From: Bacteroidales bacterium KHT7
GTDB lineage: Bacteria; Bacteroidota; Bacteroidia; Bacteroidales; Bacteroidaceae
Direction of reading: 5' to 3'
DNA: 64,000 bases
Assembly: GCA_900102385.1 (NCBI GenBank)
Contig: FNBQ01000019.1
Coordinates: 23,213 to 87,212, forward strand
Part shown: one piece after another, positions 8,504-16,534 of the stretch
Numbering within the stretch: the stretch's first letter is position 1
Layout: every line of letters begins with the position of its first letter
Translations under genes and position numbers: made by a program
Notes under the pieces: generated by a model
What the model was told of the DNA's origin: nothing
Seen by the model: the letters and a program-made list of their open reading frames with translations, nothing else
Database searches by the model: none

Positions 8504-9277
8504 ATGCGTATATTAGTCTTAGGAGCCGGAAAGATGGGCTCGTTCTTTGTAGACCTTCTCAGCTTCGACCACGAGACAGCCGTGTATGAGGTTGACCCTA
8601 AGCGTCTGCGTTTTGTCTACAACACTCAGCGTTTCACTCAGCTCGACGAGATTGACGCGTTCAAGCCCGAACTGGTTATCAACGCTGTTACGCTGAAGTA
8701 TACTCTCGAGGTGTTTAAGCAGGTAATCCCCCATCTTTCACAGGATTGTATCATTAGTGACATTTCGTCAGTAAAGACAGGATTCAAGGACTTTTACGAG
8801 AGTACGGGAATGCGATATGTGAGCACTCACCCGATGTTCGGTCCAACCTTTGCAAACCTTGGCAACCTTAGCAAGGAAAACGCCATAATTATAAGCGAGG
8901 GCGACTACATGGGACGCATCTTCTTTAAGGATTTGTACAGCAAACTGGGGCTTAACATCTGCGACTACACGTTCCAAGAGCACGACGAGACGATGGCTTA
9001 CTCGCTGAGTATTCCGTTTGTAAGCACGTTTGTCTTTGCGGGCGTAATGAAGCACCTCGATGCTCCGGGAACAACCTTCAAACGACATCTGAAGATTGCG
9101 CGCGGTGTTCTGAGTGAGGACGACACTCTGCTGCGCGAAATTCTGTGGAATCCGCACACCGTGGGACAGGTTGAGAACATTCGCAAGCAACTCACCGACC
9201 TTATCGACATAATCGGCAAGAAGGACGAGAAGGCTTTGCAGCAGTACCTTACCCGAATACGCAAAAATATTGAATAA
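8504..9277 (+). CDS. tyrA: Prephenate dehydrogenase
   Basis: NAD(P)-dependent oxidative decarboxylation of prephenate to hydroxyphenylpyruvate, toward tyrosine. The Rossmann dinucleotide site GAGKMG is at residues 7-12. HPMFGP, with the catalytic His of this family, follows near residue 107. Length 257 residues, so the core enzyme without a C-terminal ACT domain. The start is 9 bp after the DAHP synthase stop. Last gene of the operon: a strong terminator follows. Confidence 0.92.
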   Translation: MRILVLGAGKMGSFFVDLLSFDHETAVYEVDPKRLRFVYNTQRFTQLDEIDAFKPELVINAVTLKYTLEVFKQVIPHLSQDCIISDISSVKTGFKDFYESTGMRYVSTHPMFGPTFANLGNLSKENAIIISEGDYMGRIFFKDLYSKLGLNICDYTFQEHDETMAYSLSIPFVSTFVFAGVMKHLDAPGTTFKRHLKIARGVLSEDDTLLREILWNPHTVGQVENIRKQLTDLIDIIGKKDEKALQQYLTRIRKNIE

Positions 9278-9314
9278 TCAGTACATACCACACAAAAAGG
9301 TATGTTGCCATAGT

Positions 9315-9353
9315 TAGGAGCATTTCAAAACCGAAATGCTCCTATGTTTTTTT
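9315..9353 (+). terminator. Rho-independent terminator of the aromatic operon
   Basis: Perfect 12-bp stem TAGGAGCATTTC (9315-9326) and GAAATGCTCCTA (9333-9344) followed by GTTTTTTT. Confidence 0.92.
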
Positions 9354-9418
9354 AATATCTAACAATAAATTATGAACATTTTCGGCATTACAATATTCTA
9401 TTTCCTATTATTTTTTTG

Positions 9419-9426
9419 TAAATTTG
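9419..9426 (+). promoter_or_regulatory. Promoter -7 box for the CD225-like gene cluster
   Basis: TAAATTTG matches TAnnTTTG, 28 bp before the first start codon. Confidence 0.5.
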
Positions 9427-9454
9427 CAAACCACAATATTTAGAACTATTAAAA

Positions 9455-9715
9455 ATGGAAAAACAAGCAGCACCAGACAACTATATGGTATGGGCAATTC
9501 TCTGCACTATACTTTGTTGTACTCCTTTAGGAATTGTATCTATTGTTTACGCATCGAAAGTAAATACTCTGTATAATGCCGGAGAATATGTAGGAGCATA
9601 CGAGGCATCACAGAAAGCCAAGAAATTTGCTATATATGGAGCTGTAGTGGGTTTTATTATGCTCCCAGTTATAGTCGCTTTAAATATTCTTAGCATATTT
9701 GTTAGTAATTATTAA
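9455..9715 (+). CDS. CD225/dispanin-like membrane protein, copy 1
   Basis: An 86-residue integral membrane protein. The N-terminal part follows the CD225 pattern: PDNYMVWAIL, a paired Cys in LCCTPLGIVSIVYASKV, a short loop NAGEYVGAYEASQKAKK, then a second hydrophobic segment (about residues 56-80). Two membrane passes are predicted. It is the first of three tandem paralogues. In bacteria the family has no settled function. The next copy starts 11 bp after its stop. Confidence 0.8.
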   Translation: MEKQAAPDNYMVWAILCTILCCTPLGIVSIVYASKVNTLYNAGEYVGAYEASQKAKKFAIYGAVVGFIMLPVIVALNILSIFVSNY

Positions 9716-9726
9716 AATAAAAAACA

Positions 9727-9978
9727 ATGGAAAAACGTACAGCACCAGACAACCACATGATATGGGCAATTCTTTGCACTCTTTTTTGCTGCCTTCCTTT
9801 AGGAATTGTATCTATCATTAACGCGGCAAAAGTAGACTCACTATATAGAACTGGGGATTACGAAGGCGCATACAAAGCAGCCGAGGATGCAAAGAAATAC
9901 GCATTATGGGGCGCTATCCCAGCAGCAATTATAGTTGTTATCTATATTATTGTAGGAATCTTAGCTGCAATAATATAA
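9727..9978 (+). CDS. CD225/dispanin-like membrane protein, copy 2
   Basis: An 83-residue paralogue of its neighbour, sharing PDNHMIWAIL, CCLPLGIVSIINAAKV and the acidic loop RTGDYEGAYKAAEDAKK, then a C-terminal membrane segment rich in Ile and Val. Identity with copy 1 is concentrated in the N-terminal 50 residues; the second membrane segment has diverged. An 84-bp AT-rich spacer separates it from copy 3. Confidence 0.8.
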   Translation: MEKRTAPDNHMIWAILCTLFCCLPLGIVSIINAAKVDSLYRTGDYEGAYKAAEDAKKYALWGAIPAAIIVVIYIIVGILAAII

Positions 9979-10062
9979 AATAAAGAACAATCCAAACGAC
10001 AATTAGGCAAAATAACTTTTCAATCGTATTTTTTATATTAACAATTAAACCCAAAAGAAAAA

Positions 10063-10317
10063 ATGGAAAATCAAGTAAAACCAGACAACAACATGTTGTG
10101 GGCTATTCTTAGCACAGTGTTCTGTTGTCTTCCTTTAGGAATTGTATCTATCGTTTACGCATCAAAAGTTAACGGTTTGTATACAGCAGGAAATTATGAT
10201 GAAGCACAGGCAGCAGCAGACAAAGCTAAAAATTGGGCTATGTATAGTGCAATTGGCGGAGTCATTGTTATCATTTTAAACATAATTAGATTTGCTGCAG
10301 CATTCGCTTCATTATAA
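10063..10317 (+). CDS. CD225/dispanin-like membrane protein, copy 3
   Basis: An 84-residue third paralogue with PDNNMLWAILST, CCLPLGIVSIVYASKV and TAGNYDEAQAAADKAKN, followed by a hydrophobic C-terminal helix. It has 6 bp between its stop and the DUF2752 gene, so these two are clearly co-transcribed. Tandem triplication suggests hetero-oligomers or dosage, but nothing in the sequence decides. Confidence 0.8.
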   Translation: MENQVKPDNNMLWAILSTVFCCLPLGIVSIVYASKVNGLYTAGNYDEAQAAADKAKNWAMYSAIGGVIVIILNIIRFAAAFASL

Positions 10318-10323
10318 AATATC

Positions 10324-10710
10324 ATGAGCAAAATTGACAAGATAATGCCGTATGTATTTCCACTAATAATTATTGGAATATTCATATTGTATTATCTTGT
10401 CAACCCTTTATGCAATCATTTTCCAATTCAATGCCCTTGGCGTTTGCTCACAAATACGCAATGCCCAGCATGTGGATTTCAGCGGGCATTACATGCCCTA
10501 ATGCATGGAGAATTCCAAAAAGCACTGAGTTACAATTACTTATTTATCCTCTTTATTCCATACGCCATAATGGCGATTATCTCGACATGGTATAACTATC
10601 ATCATGTTTTTGACAAACTGAATAAATTTGTCTACCACCACTATACTCTAAGATGCTATGTCGTTATATATTTTGGCTGGTGGATAATAAGAAATATCCT
10701 AAACATATAA
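10324..10710 (+). CDS. DUF2752 membrane protein
   Basis: A 128-residue protein with three predicted membrane segments (about 8-28, 70-92, 103-122). The DUF2752 signature CPACGFQRALHALMHG and ALSYNYL lies between the first two. The CxxCG motif could bind metal or form a disulfide. The family is uncharacterised; it is often next to small TM2 or CD225-type proteins, as here. It ends 15 bp before the convergent sigma-macro gene, with no obvious terminator between them. Confidence 0.8.
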   Translation: MSKIDKIMPYVFPLIIIGIFILYYLVNPLCNHFPIQCPWRLLTNTQCPACGFQRALHALMHGEFQKALSYNYLFILFIPYAIMAIISTWYNYHHVFDKLNKFVYHHYTLRCYVVIYFGWWIIRNILNI

Positions 10711-10725
10711 GACCTAAAATCTCAT

Positions 10726-11778
10726 TTACCAGCCTTCTGGCAGGACGATGTTATCAACATCGTGAGCCGACTTGAACAGAGGCGAAATCTGCTCGTCGGT
10801 AAAGCCGGCTATGCCGCAGCCTATGCGCGTTACGAGGAATATTAACTGCGGATGCTGCTTGGCAAACTCGATAAACTCATCAACATACGGACGGATGGTC
10901 TCTACTCCGCCCTGCATCGTTGGAATGGCATAGCACTGACCTTGCAGTCCCACGCCCTGCCCCATTATCGCTCCAAACTTTGTAACGGCAACGTAAGCTG
11001 CGCCACCGCCGTGCATTCCCTTCAGATTGCTGCCAAAAACGAAAATCTCGTTTGGCTCGAGCCTTGTAATCTTCCAAGGCGTTGTTCGTTTCTTGTCCAT
11101 ATCTATAAAGTTTTGTTGTGGTGGCAAAATGCCGACTTCTATCACAGCCTCGCACATATCCAGATGATCGCCCACAAATTCGTACTCGTCGATGACTTCT
11201 GGCATATCTAAATCCATGTCGAAATTCTTCTTGAAATACGGGGCTATTACACGCTCTTTCAGCGACTTGAATCTCTGCGATATTGCCGACGGCGTTACAC
11301 CCATCTGCTCGGCAATCTCGTTAGCCTTGAATCCGCGCAGCAATAGCATGTCGATGATGAGGCGGTCTTGACGGCTGAGGGTGGCATGGTTGCACACATC
11401 CTCAATCATTCGGTTAAACTGAAGGCGGAGGCTTCCGCTCACGTCGAACGACAGCATGTAATCCTCGAACGAGATGCTTCCGTACTCCTTGGCATGCCAT
11501 TTAAGCGCATCGAGCACAACGTAGCGGAATCCGTTTATGAGCCATGTGCGCAGACTAACGCCGGGCGAATGTTCTTCGAGCGGCTTCCAGTTGCGTTCCA
11601 TAAGATAGATGGCATACTGATGAGCCAGCGACATAAAGTCGAGATTCTCTTTCTGGCTAAGCTGATAGCGTTTGTCGAAGATGCAATATCCAACGCGGCA
11701 ATATCCGTAGAAATATTGACGGATAATGTCGGAATCTCCTCGGCGGAAGCCATCGATAATCTGCGTTTCTGACAACAT
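10726..11778 (-). CDS. Sigma-factor-like protein fused to a C-terminal macro-like domain
   Basis: A 350-residue fusion. Residues 1-120 resemble region 2 of ECF-type sigma factors (helical, with SLRTWLINGFRYVVLDALKW). Residues 135-182 are a region-4-like helix-turn-helix: LSRQDRLIIDMLLLRGF, then KANEIAEQMGVTPSAISQRF. Residues 244-350 match the macro-like family seen in phage proteins of the A1S_2505 type: EIFVFGSNLKGMHGGGAAYVA, GQGVGLQGQCYAIPT, and IGCGIAGF near the end. A linker of about 60 residues joins the parts. The macro-like part may bind ADP-ribose or a related nucleotide, which would make this a ligand-sensing transcription factor; that is inference. It is divergent from the vWA gene with 121 bp between starts. 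No anti-sigma factor is next to it. Confidence 0.75.
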   Translation of the reverse strand: MLSETQIIDGFRRGDSDIIRQYFYGYCRVGYCIFDKRYQLSQKENLDFMSLAHQYAIYLMERNWKPLEEHSPGVSLRTWLINGFRYVVLDALKWHAKEYGSISFEDYMLSFDVSGSLRLQFNRMIEDVCNHATLSRQDRLIIDMLLLRGFKANEIAEQMGVTPSAISQRFKSLKERVIAPYFKKNFDMDLDMPEVIDEYEFVGDHLDMCEAVIEVGILPPQQNFIDMDKKRTTPWKITRLEPNEIFVFGSNLKGMHGGGAAYVAVTKFGAIMGQGVGLQGQCYAIPTMQGGVETIRPYVDEFIEFAKQHPQLIFLVTRIGCGIAGFTDEQISPLFKSAHDVDNIVLPEGW

Positions 11779-11899
11779 TGATTTAAAATATTTTTAGCGA
11801 AATTACAAAAAATTTGCTTTCGTACTTAATTTTTCCCGAATATCTTCTTCTAATAGATAAAAGAACAGAATTATTAACTTTTATCAAACATTTACGGAT

Positions 11900-12550
11900 A
11901 TGAAAAATCAGAATGAAAAAAGAGCAAAGAAGGTGTTCAATCTTATTATTGTTGACGAGAGCGGCTCTATGTCGGTAATTCGCGAGCAGGCTTTCACGGG
12001 AATGAACGAGACGCTGAAGACGATACAGAACCTTCAGAAGAAATACAGCGACACGGAGCAGCTGGTAACGCTCATGACCTTTGGCAGCGAGCACACCAAA
12101 TGGCACTACGACGGAACTCCGGCAAGCAAGGTTCACAAAATCGGGTGGAAATCTTACGACCCGTGCGGCGCAACGCCTCTGTACGATGCCATTGGAAAGG
12201 GAATCTCGAAGGTGAATGCGCAGGTATCCGACGGCGACAACGTGCTTGTAACCATCATTACCGACGGCGAGGAGAACAGCTCAAAAGAATGGACTCTAAA
12301 GATGGTCAGGAATTTGATTGAGAAACTTAAGAAGCAAAACTGGACATTCACACTCATCGGCACGGACAATCTTGATGTTAAGTCGATGGCTGGCTCGTTC
12401 TCGATAGACTCGCACATGGCATTCGTACAAAGCGCAGCAGGCACAAAAATGATGTTCGAACACGAGAACAGATGCCGCGAACGATACGTTCAGCGCGTTA
12501 TGGACGATTCGGTAAGCGAGATTGGCGATTCGTTCTTCAAGGAAGACTAA
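11900..12550 (+). CDS. von Willebrand factor A domain protein (TerY-like)
   Basis: A 216-residue soluble vWA protein. The metal-ion-dependent adhesion site is complete: DESGSMS near residue 19, the Thr/Gly position in CGATPLYDAIG, and ITDGEENS. No signal peptide or membrane segment, so it acts in the cytosol, as do TerY-type vWA proteins of stress-response systems. It is divergent from the sigma-macro gene, which suggests shared control. A terminator follows. Partner and function are unknown. Confidence 0.85.
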   Translation: MKNQNEKRAKKVFNLIIVDESGSMSVIREQAFTGMNETLKTIQNLQKKYSDTEQLVTLMTFGSEHTKWHYDGTPASKVHKIGWKSYDPCGATPLYDAIGKGISKVNAQVSDGDNVLVTIITDGEENSSKEWTLKMVRNLIEKLKKQNWTFTLIGTDNLDVKSMAGSFSIDSHMAFVQSAAGTKMMFEHENRCRERYVQRVMDDSVSEIGDSFFKED

Positions 12551-12559
12551 CATTCTGCA

Positions 12560-12597
12560 AAATCCCACATCGTAGTCAATAGCGATGTGGGATTTTT
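12560..12597 (+). terminator. Rho-independent terminator after the vWA gene
   Basis: Perfect 13-bp stem AAATCCCACATCG (12560-12572) and CGATGTGGGATTT (12583-12595) followed by T residues. Confidence 0.9.
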
Positions 12598-12696
12598 CCA
12601 GTTCTCTGAAGATACCTTGAAAATTATTACGGTACTAAACAAAAAAGCACAACAAGCAAGCCCTTATATTACATTTTAATGTTTATTAACATATTT

Positions 12697-12728
12697 TTTG
12701 CAAAAACGGTTTTAAAAACATAATTTTG
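12697..12728 (+). promoter_or_regulatory. Promoter of the first lipocalin-like lipoprotein
   Basis: TTTG at 12697-12700 and TAATTTTG at 12721-12728, spaced 20 bp: close to the Bacteroidota consensus. The 5' untranslated region is about 65 nt. Confidence 0.7.
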
Positions 12729-12803
12729 CCATGCAAAATGCAAAACAAATCGTGTTAAACGCTAATCAACTTTTTAACAACTAATAATTACAAAAACAGA
12801 AAA

Positions 12804-13316
12804 ATGAAGAAAAACAAACTTTTCGCATTCTTGTGTTGCTTTGCGGCATTGGTATGCACATCTTTCTTGGCTTCGTGCGGCGACGATGACGACGACAAGA
12901 AATTCGACCCTTCTGCAATCTATGGCTCATGGGAACTTTATGGACGACGAGAAATTATCTACGATAAAGACGGCAAAGTGCTCTCTGATGAGACTTATGA
13001 TTTTAAAGAGCATATTGAATACTATTGGGCATATACATTCTCAGAGACCACTTGGAGAATGGATTTGTATAAATGTGCAATCGATGATTTAAAGAAATTT
13101 ACAATCGATGAAACAAAAACATATAATGTAACCTACACAGAAAACAGTATAATTTGTAAAGATAAGGATTATGCAGAAAATACTATAAATTACTCTATCA
13201 ACGGAGATTTTCTTACTATTACAGTCTCAAATGTTGATGTTGATGAAGATGATAAGGAAACGTTTAAAGGCGCAGTTAAAGAAAAACTCATTGATACTTA
13301 CAAGAAAGTAAACTAA
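12804..13316 (+). CDS. Lipocalin-like surface lipoprotein, copy 1
   Basis: A 170-residue lipoprotein: signal peptide with lipobox FLASC (Cys25), followed at once by GDDDDDKK. An acidic stretch just after the Cys is the Bacteroidota signal for display on the cell surface. The mature part starts with a GSWELY motif and is rich in alternating strands (YNVTYTENSIIC, INYSINGDFLTIT), typical of lipocalin-like domains in this phylum. No ligand can be named. The next gene downstream is a paralogue with its own promoter and terminator. Confidence 0.75.
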   Translation: MKKNKLFAFLCCFAALVCTSFLASCGDDDDDKKFDPSAIYGSWELYGRREIIYDKDGKVLSDETYDFKEHIEYYWAYTFSETTWRMDLYKCAIDDLKKFTIDETKTYNVTYTENSIICKDKDYAENTINYSINGDFLTITVSNVDVDEDDKETFKGAVKEKLIDTYKKVN

Positions 13317-13338
13317 AAGAAATAAAGATTTAATTCAG

Positions 13339-13369
13339 AAAGCCGGGCACGCAAATTGCCCGGCTTTTT
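13339..13369 (+). terminator. Terminator after lipoprotein copy 1
   Basis: Perfect stem AAAGCCGGGCA (13339-13349) and TGCCCGGCTTT (13357-13367) plus T run. Confidence 0.9.
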
Positions 13370-13392
13370 CGATACATGAATTCTGTAAGAAT

Positions 13393-13421
13393 CCCGAACG
13401 CATCCCGAAGGAAACCCGAAG
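13393..13421. repeat. 29-bp dispersed repeat, copy 1 (three CCCGAA units)
   Basis: Three CCCGAA units at an 11-nt period. The same 29 bp occur without change at 44132-44160. Both copies lie 12-24 bp after a terminator hairpin and upstream of the next promoter. Confidence 0.7.
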
Positions 13422-13520
13422 AAACATCAGCCTCATCAATTTACACAGTTGCACTTTTAGACACTATAAAAACAACGCTTTGCAAAAAAATCAGTAGTGT
13501 TTATTTTTTAATATTTTCAC

Positions 13521-13551
13521 TTTGAAAAGTCATTTTTTTAATGTATTATTG
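13521..13551 (+). promoter_or_regulatory. Promoter of the second lipocalin-like lipoprotein
   Basis: TTTG at 13521-13524 and TATTATTG at 13544-13551, spaced 19 bp. The -7 box differs by one base from TAnnTTTG. Confidence 0.55.
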
Positions 13552-13620
13552 CAGCACAAAATATAAAAAACAATCAGGTTAAACGCCAATTAACCTTATA
13601 ATTAACTAATAAAACAGAAA

Positions 13621-14172
13621 ATGAAGAAAAACAAACCATTCGCATTCTTGTTTTGTATTATTGCAGCAGTTTGCACATCATTCTTTGTTTCTTGCGACGA
13701 CAAAGACGACAAGAATTTCGTCCCTTCCGAAATCATCGGTTCATGGAAAATTTATGATGCACGAGAAATTAGCTATGACAAAGACGGCAATGTAGTCGAC
13801 GAAAGCACAATAGTAAATAACAGTTACTACCATATATGGACTTTCAAAGACAGAACATTACAAGACGACCGTTGGCTTGATATGAATGGCGGACATGGTG
13901 ACCCGAAATTTGAGGTTGATATTAGTCGTCTATACAATATCACCTTCTCGGAAAACTATCTAATAATCGACAATCTAATAGAAACTGACCCATTTGAGCA
14001 AGTTAGATCTGACAAAACGTTGATGGGAGAAAAGTTTGATTATTCTATCAACGGTGATTTTCTAACAGCCACATCCGAACATTCCAGATATTTTGAAAAA
14101 GGCGCAGAGATAGAAGGCGCTGTTAAAGATAAATACATAGTCACTTTCAAGAAAGTCAACGATAAGAAATAA
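13621..14172 (+). CDS. Lipocalin-like surface lipoprotein, copy 2
   Basis: A 183-residue paralogue of the preceding lipoprotein. The start MKKNKPFAFL is nearly the same, the lipobox is FFVSC (Cys25), and the acidic run DDKDDKN follows the Cys. Shared core motifs are GSWKIYDAREISYDKDGNV and FDYSINGDFLTAT. Upstream regions are also alike (both contain a TTAAACGC-type stretch and a similar terminator), so the whole unit of promoter, gene and terminator was duplicated. The middle part has diverged, with an insertion around residues 90-100. Confidence 0.75.
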   Translation: MKKNKPFAFLFCIIAAVCTSFFVSCDDKDDKNFVPSEIIGSWKIYDAREISYDKDGNVVDESTIVNNSYYHIWTFKDRTLQDDRWLDMNGGHGDPKFEVDISRLYNITFSENYLIIDNLIETDPFEQVRSDKTLMGEKFDYSINGDFLTATSEHSRYFEKGAEIEGAVKDKYIVTFKKVNDKK

Positions 14173-14181
14173 AGTATTCAG

Positions 14182-14213
14182 AAAGCCGGGCACACAAGTT
14201 GCTCGGCTTTTTC
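14182..14213 (+). terminator. Terminator after lipoprotein copy 2
   Basis: Stem AAAGCCGGGCA (14182-14192) and TGCTCGGCTTT (14200-14210) with one G-T pair, then T run. Clearly related to the terminator after copy 1. Confidence 0.85.
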
Positions 14214-14327
14214 GGTACAAAACTCCCGCACCAACTTTTGCCTAAGGCGCGGGATTTTTCTTCTCCCCCACAAACAACATAGGGTGAAATAGCCGACATT
14301 CTCTCAATTTTTTCGTAAATTTGCAGA

Positions 14328-15773
14328 ATGGAACATTTAAAACAATTATACGAATCTTGGAAAGGCTGCGAGCCTACAAGCATACAACTGCTGCCGGCTG
14401 CCGGCAGCAACCGAAAATATTACAGAATCTCTGATGCCGACAACAATACCTGCATTGGCGTTGAGGGCACTTCGATAGAAGAGAACAAGACATTCATCTA
14501 CCTTGCCAAGCATTTTGCCAAAAAAGGTCTGCCAACGCCAAAGGTGCTGGCACAGAGCAACGACTCGCGATTCTACATTCAGCAGGACCTTGGCGACACA
14601 TCGCTGTTCAAAGCAATAGAGGGCGGACGCAACGCCGGAGGTGAGTATTCGGCAGAAGAAAAAGAACTACTCAGACGCACCATCAGTCTGCTACCCGACA
14701 TGCAGTTTAAGGGCGCAGAAGGGCTGGACTTCGGCAAGTGCTATCCGCAGCCAGAGTTCGACCGCACAGGCATTATGTTCGACCTGAACTATTTTAAATA
14801 CTGCTTTCTGAAGGCTACGGGCATCGACTTCAACGAACTGAAGTTGGAGCACGACTTCTGCCAGATGGCAACAGATCTCATCGGCGAGGACAGCAACACG
14901 TTCCTCTACCGCGACTTTCAGGCTCGCAACGTGATGCTCGACAAGGACGGGAATCCATTCTTCATCGATTTTCAGGGCGGACGAAAGGGCGCGATTCAGT
15001 ACGATGTAGCTTCCTTTCTGTGGCAGGCATCGGCTAAATATCCGCAAGAACTTCGCAACGAACTGATTGACGTGTATCTGGATAGCGCATCGAGATACGC
15101 AAAGATTGACAAGCAGCAGTTTACCGAAAAACTGAACCTGTACGTGCTGTTCCGCATCCTTCAGGTGCTTGGCGCATACGGCTTCCGCGGATATTTTGAG
15201 CGCAAGAAACATTTTGTAGAGAGCATTCCGCCGGCAATAGAGAACCTGAAGGCGCAACTTGCCATCTGCGGACAGAAATACGCATATCTGCACAAGATTC
15301 TTGGCGAGATGGCCGAACTTCCGCAATTCAAACCGCAGGTTGCAAGCGTTTCGAAATACGACGGACAGGGCGAACTTACAGTAACCGTGTACAGTTTCTC
15401 GTACAAGAAAGGTATTCCGACTGATGAAAGCGGCAACGGCGGAGGATATGTGTTTGACTGCCGCAGCACTCACAATCCCGGCCGCTACGAGCCTTACAAG
15501 CCTCTTACGGGTCTCGATGCGCCGGTAATCAAATTTCTTGAGGACGACGGCGAGATTCTAACCTTCCTCGAAAGCGTGTACAAACTCGTAGATGCTCACA
15601 CAGAGCGTTTCATGAAGCGCGGATTCACTCATCTGATGTGCTGCTTCGGATGCACGGGCGGACGACATCGCTCAGTCTACTCGGCGCAACACGTTGCCGA
15701 GCATCTGCACCAGAAATACGGAGTTAAGGTTCACATCATCCATCGCGAACAAAACATTGACACTTGGCTATGA
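14328..15773 (+). CDS. AmgK-like sugar kinase fused to a RapZ C-terminal-type domain
   Basis: A 481-residue two-domain protein. Residues 1-325 are an aminoglycoside-phosphotransferase-fold kinase: GSNRKYYRI near 26-34, the catalytic loop YRDFQARN (Asp196) and the metal-binding FIDFQGG (Asp214). AmgK kinases phosphorylate the anomeric carbon of MurNAc and GlcNAc. Residues 345-481 match the C-terminal domain of RapZ: SFSYKKGIP, DCRSTHNPG, LTGLDAPV and GCTGGRHRSVYSAQ. In Escherichia coli that domain binds glucosamine-6-phosphate and the small RNA GlmZ. The next gene is MurU-like with a 4-bp ATGA overlap, the same pair that salvages MurNAc to UDP-MurNAc in Pseudomonas and Tannerella. Domain calls are firm; sensing by the RapZ-like part is inference. 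Confidence 0.85.
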   Translation: MEHLKQLYESWKGCEPTSIQLLPAAGSNRKYYRISDADNNTCIGVEGTSIEENKTFIYLAKHFAKKGLPTPKVLAQSNDSRFYIQQDLGDTSLFKAIEGGRNAGGEYSAEEKELLRRTISLLPDMQFKGAEGLDFGKCYPQPEFDRTGIMFDLNYFKYCFLKATGIDFNELKLEHDFCQMATDLIGEDSNTFLYRDFQARNVMLDKDGNPFFIDFQGGRKGAIQYDVASFLWQASAKYPQELRNELIDVYLDSASRYAKIDKQQFTEKLNLYVLFRILQVLGAYGFRGYFERKKHFVESIPPAIENLKAQLAICGQKYAYLHKILGEMAELPQFKPQVASVSKYDGQGELTVTVYSFSYKKGIPTDESGNGGGYVFDCRSTHNPGRYEPYKPLTGLDAPVIKFLEDDGEILTFLESVYKLVDAHTERFMKRGFTHLMCCFGCTGGRHRSVYSAQHVAEHLHQKYGVKVHIIHREQNIDTWL

Positions 15774-16534
15774 AAGTAATGATTTTTGCTGCCGGACTTG
15801 GCACCCGGCTGAAACCGCTTACCGATACGATGCCAAAGGCTATGGTGCCTGTAAACGGCAAGCCCCTTCTGCAAATACTCCTCGAACGGCTGCAACGAGC
15901 CGGAGCGGACAAGGTGGTGATAAACGTGCATCACTTTGCCCAGCAGATAAAGGATTTTGTGGCACAGCACAAATTTACCGGCGTTGATGTGGCTATAAGC
16001 GACGAAAGCGACCAACTGCTCGAAACGGGCGGAGGCATAAAGAAGGCTCTGCCGCTCTTCAACAACGGCAACGACGAGCCTATCCTGATTCACAACGTGG
16101 ACATTCTACACAACGTAGATTTGCAGAAATTCTATTCCGAAGCATCCGAAATGTGCCGCCTGAAAGAGATGGGCGCAATGCTGATGGTTAGCAACCGAAG
16201 TACATCGCGATATCTGCTCTTCGACAACGACAATCGTCTTGTAGGCTGGACAAACATCAGCACAGGCGAGGTAAAATCGCCATACAAGAATCTTGACGTA
16301 AGCAAATGCAAGATGTTTGCCTTCTCGGGCATTCACATCATTACTCCTGCCCTCGCGCCGTTCTTCGACGAGTGGCAGGGCAAGTTCGCCATCATCGACT
16401 TCTATCTGAGCGTGTGCAACCGCATAGCCATCTATGCCAACGTAAACGAGAATCTGCATCTCATAGATGTCGGAAAACTCGACACTCTGGCAAAAGCCGA
16501 GGATTTTCTGAAACAACAAGAAGCCGAGGTATGA
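15770..16534 (+). CDS. murU: MurU-like MurNAc-1-phosphate uridylyltransferase
   Basis: A 254-residue nucleotidyltransferase with the sugar-phosphate signature FAAGLGTRLKPLTDTMPKAM at residues 6-25 and the metal-binding Asp in HNVDILHN. It starts at the ATG that overlaps the kinase stop by 4 bp. Next to an AmgK-like kinase it most likely makes UDP-MurNAc from MurNAc-1-phosphate, bypassing MurA and MurB. A mannose-1-phosphate or glucose-1-phosphate substrate is possible on sequence alone; context favours MurU. Confidence 0.8.
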   Translation: MKVMIFAAGLGTRLKPLTDTMPKAMVPVNGKPLLQILLERLQRAGADKVVINVHHFAQQIKDFVAQHKFTGVDVAISDESDQLLETGGGIKKALPLFNNGNDEPILIHNVDILHNVDLQKFYSEASEMCRLKEMGAMLMVSNRSTSRYLLFDNDNRLVGWTNISTGEVKSPYKNLDVSKCKMFAFSGIHIITPALAPFFDEWQGKFAIIDFYLSVCNRIAIYANVNENLHLIDVGKLDTLAKAEDFLKQQEAEV

